DNA from: Xanthomonas hydrangeae
GTDB lineage: Bacteria > Pseudomonadota > Gammaproteobacteria > Xanthomonadales > Xanthomonadaceae
Assembly: GCA_905142475.1 (NCBI GenBank)
Contig: LR990730.1
Location: forward strand, 3,968,001 to 4,032,000
Direction: 5' to 3'
Length of the DNA: 64,000 nt
How positions within the stretch are numbered: position 1 is the stretch's first letter; the number at the start of each line of letters is the position of its first letter. Shown in pieces: positions 21,131 to 29,621 of this stretch. The position numbers and the translations under genes were made by a program. Under the pieces are notes generated by a model. That model had not been told where the DNA came from, ran no database searches, and saw only the letters and a list, made by a program, of their open reading frames with translations.

Positions 21131-21271
21131 AATCCCCGCACATGGATGTGCGGGCTCTTGCGAGGGACTCGCATTTTGGAGGCCCCGCATGTGGAGGTGC
21201 GGACGCCTGCGAGGAACTCGTATTTTGAATCCCCGCACACGGATGTGCGGGCTCTTGCGAGGGACTCGCGT
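21131..21271. repeat. three tandem palindromic repeat units between tig and clpP
   Basis: Units start at 21131, 21180 and 21228 (period 48-49 bases). Each has a hairpin (for example CCCGCACA-TGGA-TGTGCGGG) and a second dyad around TGCGAGGGACTCGCA, then ATTTTG. Units 1 and 3 are nearly identical and unit 2 diverges with compensating stem changes. The whole tig-clpP spacer consists of them. Confidence 0.8.
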
Positions 21272-22567
21272 TTATTGCCGGATCGCATCCTGGAACGACA
21301 TCGGCTGCTCGGTGTGCTGGGCGCGCTCGGCGATCCAGTCGATCACCTGCTCTTCCATGACACGGCTCTGCAGTCCACCCATCAATTGGGGGTCGTTGCG
21401 GTACATCTCAATGACCTGTTCCGGTTCTTCGTAGGTCGAGGCGATCAGACGCAGCGTTTCGCTGACGCGCTTGGATTCCAGACGCAGCTCGTTACGGCGG
21501 GCCACCTCGCCCACCAGCAGACCGACCAGTACGCGCTTGGCTGCCGCGTCCATGAAACCCTGATGGGCATCGGCCGGGATCTCGCCCGGGTTGCGGCCGC
21601 TACGGCGGACCTGCTCGACCTGCTGGGCCAGCATCGAACGCGCTTCGTTCTCGACCAGACGCGGCGGCATTTCCACATGCGCATAGGCGGCGATCAGCTG
21701 CTCGCCCACTTCGCGCCGCAGACGATTCATCAGCGCGCCCTTGAGCTCGCGCTCCAGGTTGGTACGGATGTCGGCGCGGAACTGCTCGGCATCGCCACTC
21801 TTCACGCCGAAGCTCTTGATGAACTCCTTGTCCACCACCGGCAATACCGGCTCGGACACTTCGACCGCCTTGACGTGCACCTGCACGGTCTTGCCAGCGA
21901 GCTGTGGCACGCGCCACTCGGCCGGGAAGTCGATGGTCAGGGCCTTGTCTTCGCCCTTGGCCAGACCTTCCAGGCCCTTTTCGATCTGATCGAACATCAC
22001 GCCCGAGCCCAGCACGCTGCTGCCGGTCTCCACGCCTTCAGCGGGCAGACGCTCGTCACCGGCCTGCGACCAGGTCTCCAGCGCCACCAAGTCACCGACC
22101 TGGGCACCACGCTCGACCGGGTTCCAGGTGCGACGCTGCAGACGCAGGTTTTCGATCATCTGGTCGATGTCGGCGTCGGTCACTTCGGCGGTATGGCGCA
22201 CCACCGACAGCGTGGTCACATCGATGTCGCCGAAGTCCGGCACCACTTCAAAGGTGGCGACGAAATCGAAATCGCTCTCGCCGGCCTTGTCGATCCGCGG
22301 ATTGCCTGCCAGGCGCAGCGCATGCTCGCGCACGGCCGAATCGAAGGTTTCACGCAGCAAACCATCCATTGCCTCGGCACGCACCTGCTGACCGAAACGC
22401 TGCTCGATGACCTTGGCGGGCACCTTGCCGGGGCGGAACCCCTTGATGCGCGCGGTCCGCGCGATCTCGCGCAGGCGACCACCGACGTGCGTCTCCAGAC
22501 GCTCCTGCGGCAGGGTGAATGTCAGGCGGCGTTCCAGATTGCCGGTGGATTCGATCGATGCTTGCAT
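21272..22567 (-). CDS. tig: trigger factor, ribosome-associated chaperone
   Basis: 431 residues from ATG 22567. Binds ribosomal L23 and nascent chains. Ribosome-docking signature GFRPGK at residues 43-48 inside [18 protein letters not shown]; PPIase domain in the middle ([12 protein letters not shown]..., LEGLAKGED); C-terminal helical arms end with MSFQDAIRQ. First gene of the tig-clpP-clpX-lon set. A longer start at 22753 overlaps only the tRNA-tig spacer and was rejected. Confidence 0.96.
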   Translation of the reverse strand: MQASIESTGNLERRLTFTLPQERLETHVGGRLREIARTARIKGFRPGKVPAKVIEQRFGQQVRAEAMDGLLRETFDSAVREHALRLAGNPRIDKAGESDFDFVATFEVVPDFGDIDVTTLSVVRHTAEVTDADIDQMIENLRLQRRTWNPVERGAQVGDLVALETWSQAGDERLPAEGVETGSSVLGSGVMFDQIEKGLEGLAKGEDKALTIDFPAEWRVPQLAGKTVQVHVKAVEVSEPVLPVVDKEFIKSFGVKSGDAEQFRADIRTNLERELKGALMNRLRREVGEQLIAAYAHVEMPPRLVENEARSMLAQQVEQVRRSGRNPGEIPADAHQGFMDAAAKRVLVGLLVGEVARRNELRLESKRVSETLRLIASTYEEPEQVIEMYRNDPQLMGGLQSRVMEEQVIDWIAERAQHTEQPMSFQDAIRQ

Positions 22568-22770
22568 GTTGACTCCTGCCACCGACAGCACAAGCGTCGG
22601 CACGAGATGGAAGATGCGGGTTGACGGATGGCGAGAAAGCCGCCGAGCCTTGTAGTTTCGCCGATAACGGCTGCCGCTGCCAGCAGAATGCGCACAACCG
22701 CGTCGATCGAGTCTGGACAACCGGTTTTGCGGATCATGCAGCGGCCTGAGCACTCACGGCCGCACTGCAT

Positions 22771-22855
<85 letters not shown>

Positions 22856-23122
22856 GATGCTGCGCTTGCCCGCGCATTGTTGCAGGGATGCCGGGAAAGA
22901 AAAAGCGTCGTGATGCCGCGGCGCACCTTCAATAGGCTTAAGCCCAATAGGCTTGAAGCCGACCCGCAGGCTTTCGCAGCCGGTCGTTCAAGCTATCGCG
23001 GACGCAGCTTTCCCGGCAAGCGAGGTGAACCGTTAAACTTTGCATCGTCGCAGCGATCGAAGCCTCGTACTTTTACTCGTACACGGTAAAGGTAGGATTT
23101 GCGAAAATTCCGTTAAATCTAG

Positions 23123-24439
23123 ATGAGTGAGGCAGCAGTCGCGATGAGAGACCGATATCGCCAGATCGTGGCACTGTCCCGCGATTGCATCAAAGAGATC
23201 GACCTCGATGGGCGGATCACGGCAATCAACGTCAATGGACTGGCCGGACTCGGCGTCAGCCATCCCGACCAGCTCATCTCGCAGCCATGGCGCGACCTGT
23301 GGCCACCCGAGGCGGTCGACCTGGTCGATGCGGCGATCGCCGGATCGACGAACGGCCTGATCCAGGAGTTCGAGGCGGCCTGCGTGAATTTTGCCGGCGT
23401 GCGCCAGACCTGGCAGGTGGTCACCAGCCCGCTGTTCGACGCCTTTGGCAACGTCGAGGCGATTCTTGCGGTGAGCAAGAACATCTCCGACCGCAGGACA
23501 CTGGAGGCGGCGTTCCACACACTGGATTCCATGCTGAAGGCCGAGCGCGAGTTTTCCACCGGCGCCTTGATGCTGGCGCGTGCGCGCGAAAATTCGCTGT
23601 CGACCGAACTGCATACCCTACGCGACCGGCAGGAGCGCATCGAAGGCGATCTGGACATTGCGCGCGCCGCACAGGGAGCGGCCGAGAAAATTTCCGAGCA
23701 GGCACAGAAAGGCGAAGCGGTCGGCCAATTGCTGGCAGGCGTCGTTCACGACTTGAACAACGTGCTGCAGGCGGCGACATCGGCCATCGACCTGGTCGTA
23801 CAGCGCGCAAGGATCGATGCGCACGATGCCAGGCTGCTGAGCGTGGCGGACGCGGCGCTTCAACATGGCTCGGTCATGGCGCAGCGGCTGGTCGGATTTT
23901 CGCGCCAGTATCCGTACAGCCCGGAAGCGGTGGATCTTGCCGCATTGGCCGAACAGCTGAGCCCATTGCTGGAACAGGTGATCGGCGCCGAGTTGCAATT
24001 GCAGTTGCGCACCAGCGAAGGCGGATGCTGCGCCATGGTCGATCGCCATACGGTGGAGCGCGCGATCCTGAATCTGGTGATCAACTCCCGCGATGCCTGC
24101 AAGAGCGGGGACACCATCCGTATCGAAACCGGCGACACCGTCGTGGCGGCCGAGGACGCGAGCCTGAGCAAACCAGGTGGGCATTACGTCACCATCACCG
24201 TTGCCGATAGCGGACATGGCATGGATGCAGGTGTGCAATCGCGGTTATTCGAAGCCTATTTCACTACCAAGGACGCAGGCAAAGGTGCCGGGCTTGGCTT
24301 GACGCAGGTGTATAGCGCGGTGCGCCAGGCCGGTGGCTTTGTCGAAGTGAGTTCGGCTCCCGGCAAAGGTGCGCGCTTCTTGCTGGCGTTTCCGCGTATG
24401 CAACGAAGCCAGACGTCCGAGCTGGCTGCATCGCCCTGA
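23123..24439 (+). CDS. PAS-domain sensor histidine kinase
   Basis: 438 residues, no signal peptide or membrane segment, so cytoplasmic. PAS domain about residues 10-125; HisKA-like dimerisation helix with the phospho-acceptor in VVHDLNNVLQ (His209); HATPase with N-box NLVINSRDAC, G1 VADSGHGM, and GKGAGLGLTQVY. The HDLNN form of the H-box is typical of NtrB-like/HWE-distant kinases. No response regulator gene or receiver domain is adjacent, so an orphan kinase. The 267 bases upstream hold no other gene. Confidence 0.88.
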   Translation: MSEAAVAMRDRYRQIVALSRDCIKEIDLDGRITAINVNGLAGLGVSHPDQLISQPWRDLWPPEAVDLVDAAIAGSTNGLIQEFEAACVNFAGVRQTWQVVTSPLFDAFGNVEAILAVSKNISDRRTLEAAFHTLDSMLKAEREFSTGALMLARARENSLSTELHTLRDRQERIEGDLDIARAAQGAAEKISEQAQKGEAVGQLLAGVVHDLNNVLQAATSAIDLVVQRARIDAHDARLLSVADAALQHGSVMAQRLVGFSRQYPYSPEAVDLAALAEQLSPLLEQVIGAELQLQLRTSEGGCCAMVDRHTVERAILNLVINSRDACKSGDTIRIETGDTVVAAEDASLSKPGGHYVTITVADSGHGMDAGVQSRLFEAYFTTKDAGKGAGLGLTQVYSAVRQAGGFVEVSSAPGKGARFLLAFPRMQRSQTSELAASP

Positions 24440-24443
24440 GCGG

Positions 24444-24902
24444 CTACGCGGTTGTAGTTGTTCGCGACAAGCGTGACCTGAAGAGCCACGCAAGCAATGC
24501 GCAGGCGCCGCCGCCCCATAGCCCGCTTCGCACCAAGGCCAGGATCAGATCGCGATCCGAGCCCATGGACCAGCCGCCAACGACCGCTGTGAGCAACACG
24601 ACCAACCCAGCCGAAAACAGGCCGCTCAGCGCGCCGATTACGACCTGGGCAAAGGGACTTGGCCCACGCTCGCGATACAGACGACGGCACATCAACGCGC
24701 ACATCAATCCCGCACCAGCGGCAGCAATCACCGGCAACACCAGAACGTAGGACAAGCCTGCGATCAGAAAAGCAGTCTCGCTATCGAACCGCGCCCACTG
24801 CAGAAAGCCCAGCACTCCGCCTAGCGGAGGACCGACCACTGCAAAGATCGCGACCTGCTGGAGGATCGAGCGCCGCGTTGCTCTGGACACATCACGCCTC
24901 AT
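24444..24902 (-). CDS. small integral membrane protein, unknown function
   Basis: 152 residues from ATG 24902. Four hydrophobic stretches are visible: QVAIFAVVGPPLGGVLGFL, AFLIAGLSYVLVLPVIAAAG, FAQVVIGALSGLFSAGLVVLL and LILALVRSGLWGGGACALL. Basic residues cap both ends. Convergent with the histidine kinase, 4 bases apart. No family recognised. Confidence 0.65.
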   Translation of the reverse strand: MRRDVSRATRRSILQQVAIFAVVGPPLGGVLGFLQWARFDSETAFLIAGLSYVLVLPVIAAAGAGLMCALMCRRLYRERGPSPFAQVVIGALSGLFSAGLVVLLTAVVGGWSMGSDRDLILALVRSGLWGGGACALLAWLFRSRLSRTTTTA

Positions 24903-25091
24903 TTGAATTTGCCAGCCTGGGCTGCAGGCCAAAGATCACCAGGCATCCGATGCACGCAGACTTCGCGCCGGCCAAGCAACAAGCTTGATCAGGCAACTGC
25001 TGAACAGACACAGCAGCAGAATTCGCTGCAAGCCAACCACTCGCGCAGTTCCTGCCCTGAGACGTCTCTTCTTGTTTCCAATGCCGGGAAA

Positions 25092-25128
25092 AAGAAAAGC
25101 ACCTAGGTGTTTGCCTAAGTGCTTTTAT
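25092..25128 (-). terminator. intrinsic terminator of the tRNA-Lys locus
   Basis: AAAGCACCTAGG paired with CCTAAGTGCTTT (one mismatch), followed on the minus strand by TTCTTTTTC. It sits just 3' of the tRNA-Lys fragment and presumably served the intact gene before integration. Confidence 0.75.
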
Positions 25129-25129
25129 T

Positions 25130-25174
25130 TGGTGGGCCGTCAAGGATTCGAACCTTGGACCTATTGATTAAGAG
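25130..25174 (-). other. attL candidate: 3' fragment of tRNA-Lys (CTT)
   Basis: Minus strand carries anticodon loop CTCTTAA, variable region, T-arm with GGTTCGAATCC, 3' acceptor strand GGCCCA and CCA, but upstream of the anticodon the sequence turns AT-rich and has no D-arm or 5' acceptor strand. The 3' anticodon strand TCAAT is not matched by the preceding GTAGA. Typical of the displaced tRNA end left by phage integration. Confidence 0.8.
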
Positions 25175-25518
25175 TCTACACTATTTACATTTAAAATCAA
25201 ATGCTTAATTACAATAATTTTCCCGAAAGCGCGCTCTGAAGCCCTAGCGCCGCAAGGCCTTTGAAAAATTTTTCCCGATGCTTATGAAGGAAGTCAGTCC
25301 ATACGATACAGAAGTACACAGGCTGGTGAGGAACCCTGAGCCCCCACCCCTGGGGAAGCTTTTTTCCGGAGGTGGGCTACCTACTTACCACTAAAGAACC
25401 GTTGACCGTATAGCGCCATGCGGCAACAAGCGAAAAGAACGATAGGCGGGTGGACCGCCCAATTTCCCCACCCCAACGGCCCTAAATCATTGAAGACCGC
25501 TGTGGGGACACGTACCTT
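25175..25518. other. prophage left-end spacer
   Basis: No supported gene. Contains a C/G-rich hairpin followed by T6 at about 25344-25372 (CCCC-ACCCCT-GGGG then AAGCTTTTTT), possibly a terminator or leader structure ahead of the next gene. Confidence 0.4.
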
Positions 25519-26058
25519 GTGGATCAACCGACCAACTACTGCCCCCCCATGTCAACCAGCCAGCCTAAAGCGGAAGTCATTCCATTTCCCAAACAGAAGA
25601 AAGCTTCTTCGACAGAACGTATCTGGGGTAAAGCTGTCTATGCGCACGGATATGCCGGCATCCCCTCCATCCTTATCCAAGGGCAGCGTCGGCTAGGGCT
25701 AAATCCGATGCAGATGAACATCTGCATCCAGCTGCTTGACTATTGGTTTGAGCCAGGACGCAAGCCCTACCCGACCAAAAAGCAACTTGCTCAACGTATC
25801 GGCTGCTCCGAAAAAACCATTCAGAACAACATTAGAGAGCTTGAACAAGCTGGACTTGTTAGACGCGAGGCCAGGCGGACCGCTGCAGGTGACTGGAACA
25901 GCAATATCTATGATTTGGCGGGGCTTGTTGCAAAGGTGCAGGCACTGGAACCTGAGTTCGCTGAAGAAAAAAGGCTCACAGCTGCAAGAAAAGCCAAACT
26001 AGTCAAGCCAGGAGGCCTGCACGCCAAGCCGCCTACCGAATCCAGCCCCGAGCCCTAA
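25519..26058 (+). CDS. helix-turn-helix domain protein, prophage cargo
   Basis: 179 residues from GTG 25519 (an ATG at 25549 gives 169). Residues 75-125 form a winged-helix-like HTH: YPTKKQLAQRIGCSEKTIQNNIRELEQAGLVRRE, as in GntR-like and replication-initiator N-domains (HTH_36 type). The C-terminus is basic and rich in Ala, Lys and Pro. A DNA-binding regulator is likely; target unknown. Neither start has a strong ribosome-binding site. Confidence 0.65.
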   Translation: MDQPTNYCPPMSTSQPKAEVIPFPKQKKASSTERIWGKAVYAHGYAGIPSILIQGQRRLGLNPMQMNICIQLLDYWFEPGRKPYPTKKQLAQRIGCSEKTIQNNIRELEQAGLVRREARRTAAGDWNSNIYDLAGLVAKVQALEPEFAEEKRLTAARKAKLVKPGGLHAKPPTESSPEP

Positions 26059-26172
26059 AAAAAACCCCGGCCGCGTGCTTTGTGAGCAGAGACGGTAACG
26101 GGGTGTACGGGCGCAGATTACCCCACCGGGGTCCGAGCTTCAAGTCCTATTACATACAGGTGTTCAGGGAAG

Positions 26173-26838
26173 ATGAGTCACGAAAACTTTGAGGCCGCAC
26201 TGTCACTGGAGCGCTTTGGCAGATACCTAGCGTGGGCCAATGGGGACCGTATCAAGGCAATCGCCTTGTACACCCTCAACACACAGCTATCAGAGAGTCT
26301 CTACACGCCATTACAAACACTTGAGGTCGCTCTTAGGAACAGGGTCCACACGGTGCTAGCTGAGGCTATTGGCCAATACTGGTTTGAGGCGGAAACAGGC
26401 GTCCTTAAAGGGCCATACCAAGATCAACAAGTCGCTCAGGCCAAGGCGGAGCTCCTAACAGGTGGCAAGCATGTTAGTGCTGGCGGTGTCGTTGCCGGCT
26501 TAACGTTCAGCTTTTGGACCACTATGTTTAACAAGGACTATGAAATTCTTTGGCAGCAAATCTTGCACAGAATTGCTGACACGAACGCACCTAAAGGGCT
26601 CAAGAGGAAGAGCTTCTCCGGCCCATTGAGTTCCATACGTCAACTCCGCAATCGCATCGCCCACCATGAGCCGATTTTGGCTTGGGACCTCCATAAGAAG
26701 CACCAACAAATGCTGGAGATGATCAGTTGGCTCTCGCCACCTGCAGCAGCTTGGTGTGCTGAAAACGATAGATTTCCTAGCATCTGTCCTCCCAGCAGAC
26801 TGATTTTAGGGACCGGAGGCCCGGTCAACGACGTATAG
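26173..26838 (+). CDS. Abi-like HEPN protein, candidate abortive-infection factor
   Basis: 221 residues. FGRYLAWANGDRIKAIALYTLNTQLSESLY near the N-terminus and LRNRIAHHEPIL near residue 160 match the Abi_2/Abi-like group; RNRIAH is the RxxxxH catalytic motif of HEPN ribonucleases. Proteins of this class block phage growth by killing or arresting the host and are often carried singly on prophages. No partner gene is obvious. A GGGAAG box precedes the ATG. Confidence 0.72.
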   Translation: MSHENFEAALSLERFGRYLAWANGDRIKAIALYTLNTQLSESLYTPLQTLEVALRNRVHTVLAEAIGQYWFEAETGVLKGPYQDQQVAQAKAELLTGGKHVSAGGVVAGLTFSFWTTMFNKDYEILWQQILHRIADTNAPKGLKRKSFSGPLSSIRQLRNRIAHHEPILAWDLHKKHQQMLEMISWLSPPAAAWCAENDRFPSICPPSRLILGTGGPVNDV

Positions 26839-26946
26839 AAGGCGCGTATCCCGGCTTGAATAACAATAGCCCCACGTCGTTAGTAATCCTGCCGAATTCG
26901 ACAGCCGTCTCGACCCGTGAGACTTTGCCTCGCAAGAATTCGCACT

Positions 26947-27426
26947 ATGTTGTCCCTGCCGCCCCCCCACACCTACGCCCGCCTGCTCGGGCCAGCCTGC
27001 CTCGACCCGGCACCGCTAAGCCTGCCTGTCAGCGCACTCCGGATCCAGCTGGGGTTCCCCTCGCCCGCTGAAGACTTTCAGGACGACGAGCTCGATCTGA
27101 ACCGGGTACTGATCCGGAATCCGCCGGCTACCTTTCTGTATCGGGCCGAGGGCTGGAGCATGATCTTGGCCGGCGTCTGTGACGGGGACATCCTTGTGGT
27201 GGATCGTTCAGTCAGTCCGATCAATGGCGACATGGTGCTGGCCATTTGGGACGGCAATCAGCCGGTCTGCAAGATCCTTCAGGTCGCGGTCGACCACATC
27301 GAGCTCCACAGCCGCAGCCCACACTGCGCGCCGATCGTCCTGGCGCCAGGCACAGAGGTCGAGGTGTTCGCGGTCGTGGGCGTGGTCCGCCAGGTCACGC
27401 GCGCTCATTCCCGCGCTGGCCGCTGA
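26947..27426 (+). CDS. umuD: UmuD-like S24 peptidase, DNA polymerase V accessory subunit
   Basis: About 159 residues from ATG 26947 (a GTG at 26917 is possible). After RecA-stimulated self-cleavage UmuD' joins UmuC. Catalytic Ser71 in AEGWSM and Lys109 in PVCKIL have the correct spacing. The GFPSPAEDF region is conserved, but the residue before the cleavage Gly is Leu (QLGFPSP) where UmuD has Cys and LexA has Ala. The stop overlaps the umuC start (TGATG). Confidence 0.88.
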   Translation: MLSLPPPHTYARLLGPACLDPAPLSLPVSALRIQLGFPSPAEDFQDDELDLNRVLIRNPPATFLYRAEGWSMILAGVCDGDILVVDRSVSPINGDMVLAIWDGNQPVCKILQVAVDHIELHSRSPHCAPIVLAPGTEVEVFAVVGVVRQVTRAHSRAGR

Positions 27427-28712
27427 TGTTCGCGTTGATCGATGGCAACAACTTCTACGCCAGCTGCGAGCGGGTGTTCCAGCCTGAGCTGCGCGGCAAG
27501 CCGTTGGTCGTGCTGAGCAACAACGATGGCTGCGCCATTGCTCGATCGGACGAGGCCAAGGCGCTAGGCGTGACGATGGGACAGCCCATCCACAAGGTGC
27601 CCACGCAGATCCGCCGGCAGCTGGCGTTGCGCTCCGCAAACTTCGGTCTGTACGGCGACATCGCCTCGCGCATCGGCGTGATCCTTCGCCAAGCCGCGCC
27701 GCGTGTGGAGGTGTACTCCATTGACGAGTCGTTCCTTGACCTGGCCGGGATCCGCGATCGCCAACAGCTCGCGGTCGACCTACGCGAGCGCGTCTACCAA
27801 TGGACTGGCATCCCGAACTGCATCGGCATCGCGCCGACGAAGACCCTGGCCAAGCTGGCCAACCGGGTCGCCAAGGATGCGGCGCGCAAACCGGGCAGCT
27901 ACCCGGCCGATCTGGCCGGCGTCTGTGACTTGGCAGCGCTCAGCGCAAGCGAGCTCTATGCCGTGCTGCGAGCCACGTCAGTTGGCGACCTCTGGGGCGT
28001 TGGTAGGCGCTTGAGCGCCAGGCTGCAGGCACGTGGTGTGTATACGGCAGCGGATCTGCGGGATGCGGCTGCAGACGACCTGCTCGCGGAGTTCGGAGTG
28101 GTGATGGCGCGCACGCAGCGCGAGCTGCAGGGTCACGCCTGCCTCGAGCTTGAAGAGGTCGAGCCAGACCGGCAGCAAATCATGGTCAGCCGATCGTTCG
28201 GGACATGGGTAAGCGACCCGCAAGATATGTCAGAGGCGCTGGCCACCTTCGCCATGCGTGCCACCGAGAAGCTGCGCGCTCGCGGATTGACGTCGAGCGC
28301 GATTGGCATCTTTGCCGAAACGGATTCGTTCAAGCCGGGCGTACCGCAGCACAACCCATCACGCACCGCCCCACTCGCCTCCGCCACCTCTGACAGCCGC
28401 ATCGTGCTCACGACTGTACGCCGGCTGTTCCAGGGCTTCATGCGAGAAGGCTTCGCCTACAAAAAGGCCGGCGTGTGCCTGATGGATCTAGCCAAGCCTG
28501 AAGACCTGCAGGGCGACCTATTCACTCCGGCTCGCATCGGCGACGAGAAGCTGATGAGCGCCTTGGACGCTATCAACCGACGCTTCGGGCGGGGTACGGC
28601 CGGCCTCGGTGCAAGCGGGTGGCAGAACTCTCCATCATGGGCTTCGCGGCAAGAGCTCTTGTCGGGATGCTTCACTACCTCACTGGCAGATCTTCCGCGC
28701 GCCACGTGCTGA
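27426..28712 (+). CDS. umuC: Y-family DNA polymerase V catalytic subunit UmuC
   Basis: 428 residues from ATG 27426. Error-prone translesion polymerase. MFALIDGNNFYASCERVF (first metal Asp), VVLSNNDGCAIARSDEAK, YSIDESFLDL (catalytic Asp-Glu), GIAPTKTLAKLANRVAK, HhH region VGRRLSARLQARGV, little-finger domain, and a beta-clamp motif QGDLF near residue 362. The C-terminal FTTSLADLP matches the family end. Prophage-borne umuDC raises SOS mutagenesis of the lysogen. Confidence 0.93.
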   Translation: MFALIDGNNFYASCERVFQPELRGKPLVVLSNNDGCAIARSDEAKALGVTMGQPIHKVPTQIRRQLALRSANFGLYGDIASRIGVILRQAAPRVEVYSIDESFLDLAGIRDRQQLAVDLRERVYQWTGIPNCIGIAPTKTLAKLANRVAKDAARKPGSYPADLAGVCDLAALSASELYAVLRATSVGDLWGVGRRLSARLQARGVYTAADLRDAAADDLLAEFGVVMARTQRELQGHACLELEEVEPDRQQIMVSRSFGTWVSDPQDMSEALATFAMRATEKLRARGLTSSAIGIFAETDSFKPGVPQHNPSRTAPLASATSDSRIVLTTVRRLFQGFMREGFAYKKAGVCLMDLAKPEDLQGDLFTPARIGDEKLMSALDAINRRFGRGTAGLGASGWQNSPSWASRQELLSGCFTTSLADLPRATC

Positions 28713-28898
28713 TCGCGCGCCGGCAGGCCTGAATCAGGCGGCTCGGACTGGCTCCAATTTCTACGGCAACGTGCAGGCCTGGCCATCCGCGAGAGATGGG
28801 CGGTCGATGCGCGTGTGCTCAAGCGTATAGGCAAGTGCGGTGGCCGGAGCCCCGTTCCAGGCCCCTAATAGGCAATTTTTGGGATGACCATCGGGAGA

Positions 28899-29172
28899 AG
28901 GTAATTTAGGTAATCCGTCCTCATAAATGCGCAAATCCATATATTTATCATACACTTACATAACAATATCAAAAGTAATTAAAGGGTAATCTAGAGGTAA
29001 CGAGATTACCTTTTAGGCAGGTAATCAAGCTCCCAATAAATATCCTTAAAATTCAATGACATAACTTTTTATGGGAGGACGATTACCTTAAATCACCCTA
29101 AAAGGTAATCTATGATTTCCTATTCAAATCAGTCGCTTAGGCCCTGTTTCAGGTCCCGAATTACCGATTACC
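28899..29172. repeat. AT-rich region with about nine GGTAATC/GATTACC boxes
   Basis: GGTAATT/C boxes at 28900, 28909, 28985, 29020 and 29104; reverse boxes GATTACC or AATTACC ending at 29010, 29087, 29165 and 29172. A perfect 8-bp dyad GGTAATCT...AGATTACC spans 28985-29010. The DNA is strongly AT-rich against a GC-rich genome. It lies inside the 909-base gap between umuC and the ParB-like gene, in which no protein gene is convincing. Resembles iterons or an array of protein-binding sites. Confidence 0.65.
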
Positions 29173-29513
29173 TCGTTCCGATGGTCATTTGCCGAAATGC
29201 GCCCGGCGGTCAAGCCGAGGAAAGCAGCAGTACCCACTCGCAAAGCGCCCTAGGCGCGCAGGGATCTGCAGGGAAGAGAGGCCGCCTTGAATCGTACGGA
29301 TCGGTAACAGCAGCGCGCCCTAGGCCCACCCTGCGGGGGTGCAGCGAAAACCGTGCACGAAGCCCGCAGGCGTGGCGGGGCGACGATTGCGCGCGCAGAG
29401 CAGAGTGACCTCAACAGAAGCTGGTCCTATCTGATATGGGGCGCGCTGTTCGCCTTGGCGGGTGAACATCTCTGCGGTTGAGCGTGCCGACGATGGCTGG
29501 AGTGGTGTAACGG

Positions 29514-29549
29514 CTAGGCCGTTCCCGCACTGACGCGACGACGGCCTAG
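29514..29549. repeat. inverted repeat upstream of the ParB-like gene
   Basis: CTAGGCCGT (29514-29522) and ACGGCCTAG (29541-29549), 18 bases apart, 73 bases before the ParB-like start. Could be an operator or a weak terminator; no T-run. Confidence 0.45.
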
Positions 29550-29621
29550 CGTGGATGCTAAGTTAGGCCCTTACGCTAAAAGTCTTCAGATTGACGTCAC
29601 AACGGACAAAGGGACAAACGG

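Noticed and set aside
21131..21271. CRISPR-like repeats
   Set aside because: Units are contiguous without unique spacers and are simple hairpins.
25130..25205. Complete tRNA gene
   Set aside because: The 5' half has no D-arm or matching acceptor strand, so it is only a fragment.
28761..28955. Short minus-strand protein after umuC
   Set aside because: No domain or start signal; composition suggests chance.
28899..29172. CRISPR array
   Set aside because: Boxes are only 7-8 bases, irregularly spaced and in both orientations; no spacer-repeat regularity.
29112..29408. 98-residue plus-strand protein inside the repeat spacer
   Set aside because: Crosses from AT-rich repeats into GC-rich DNA with no coding character.
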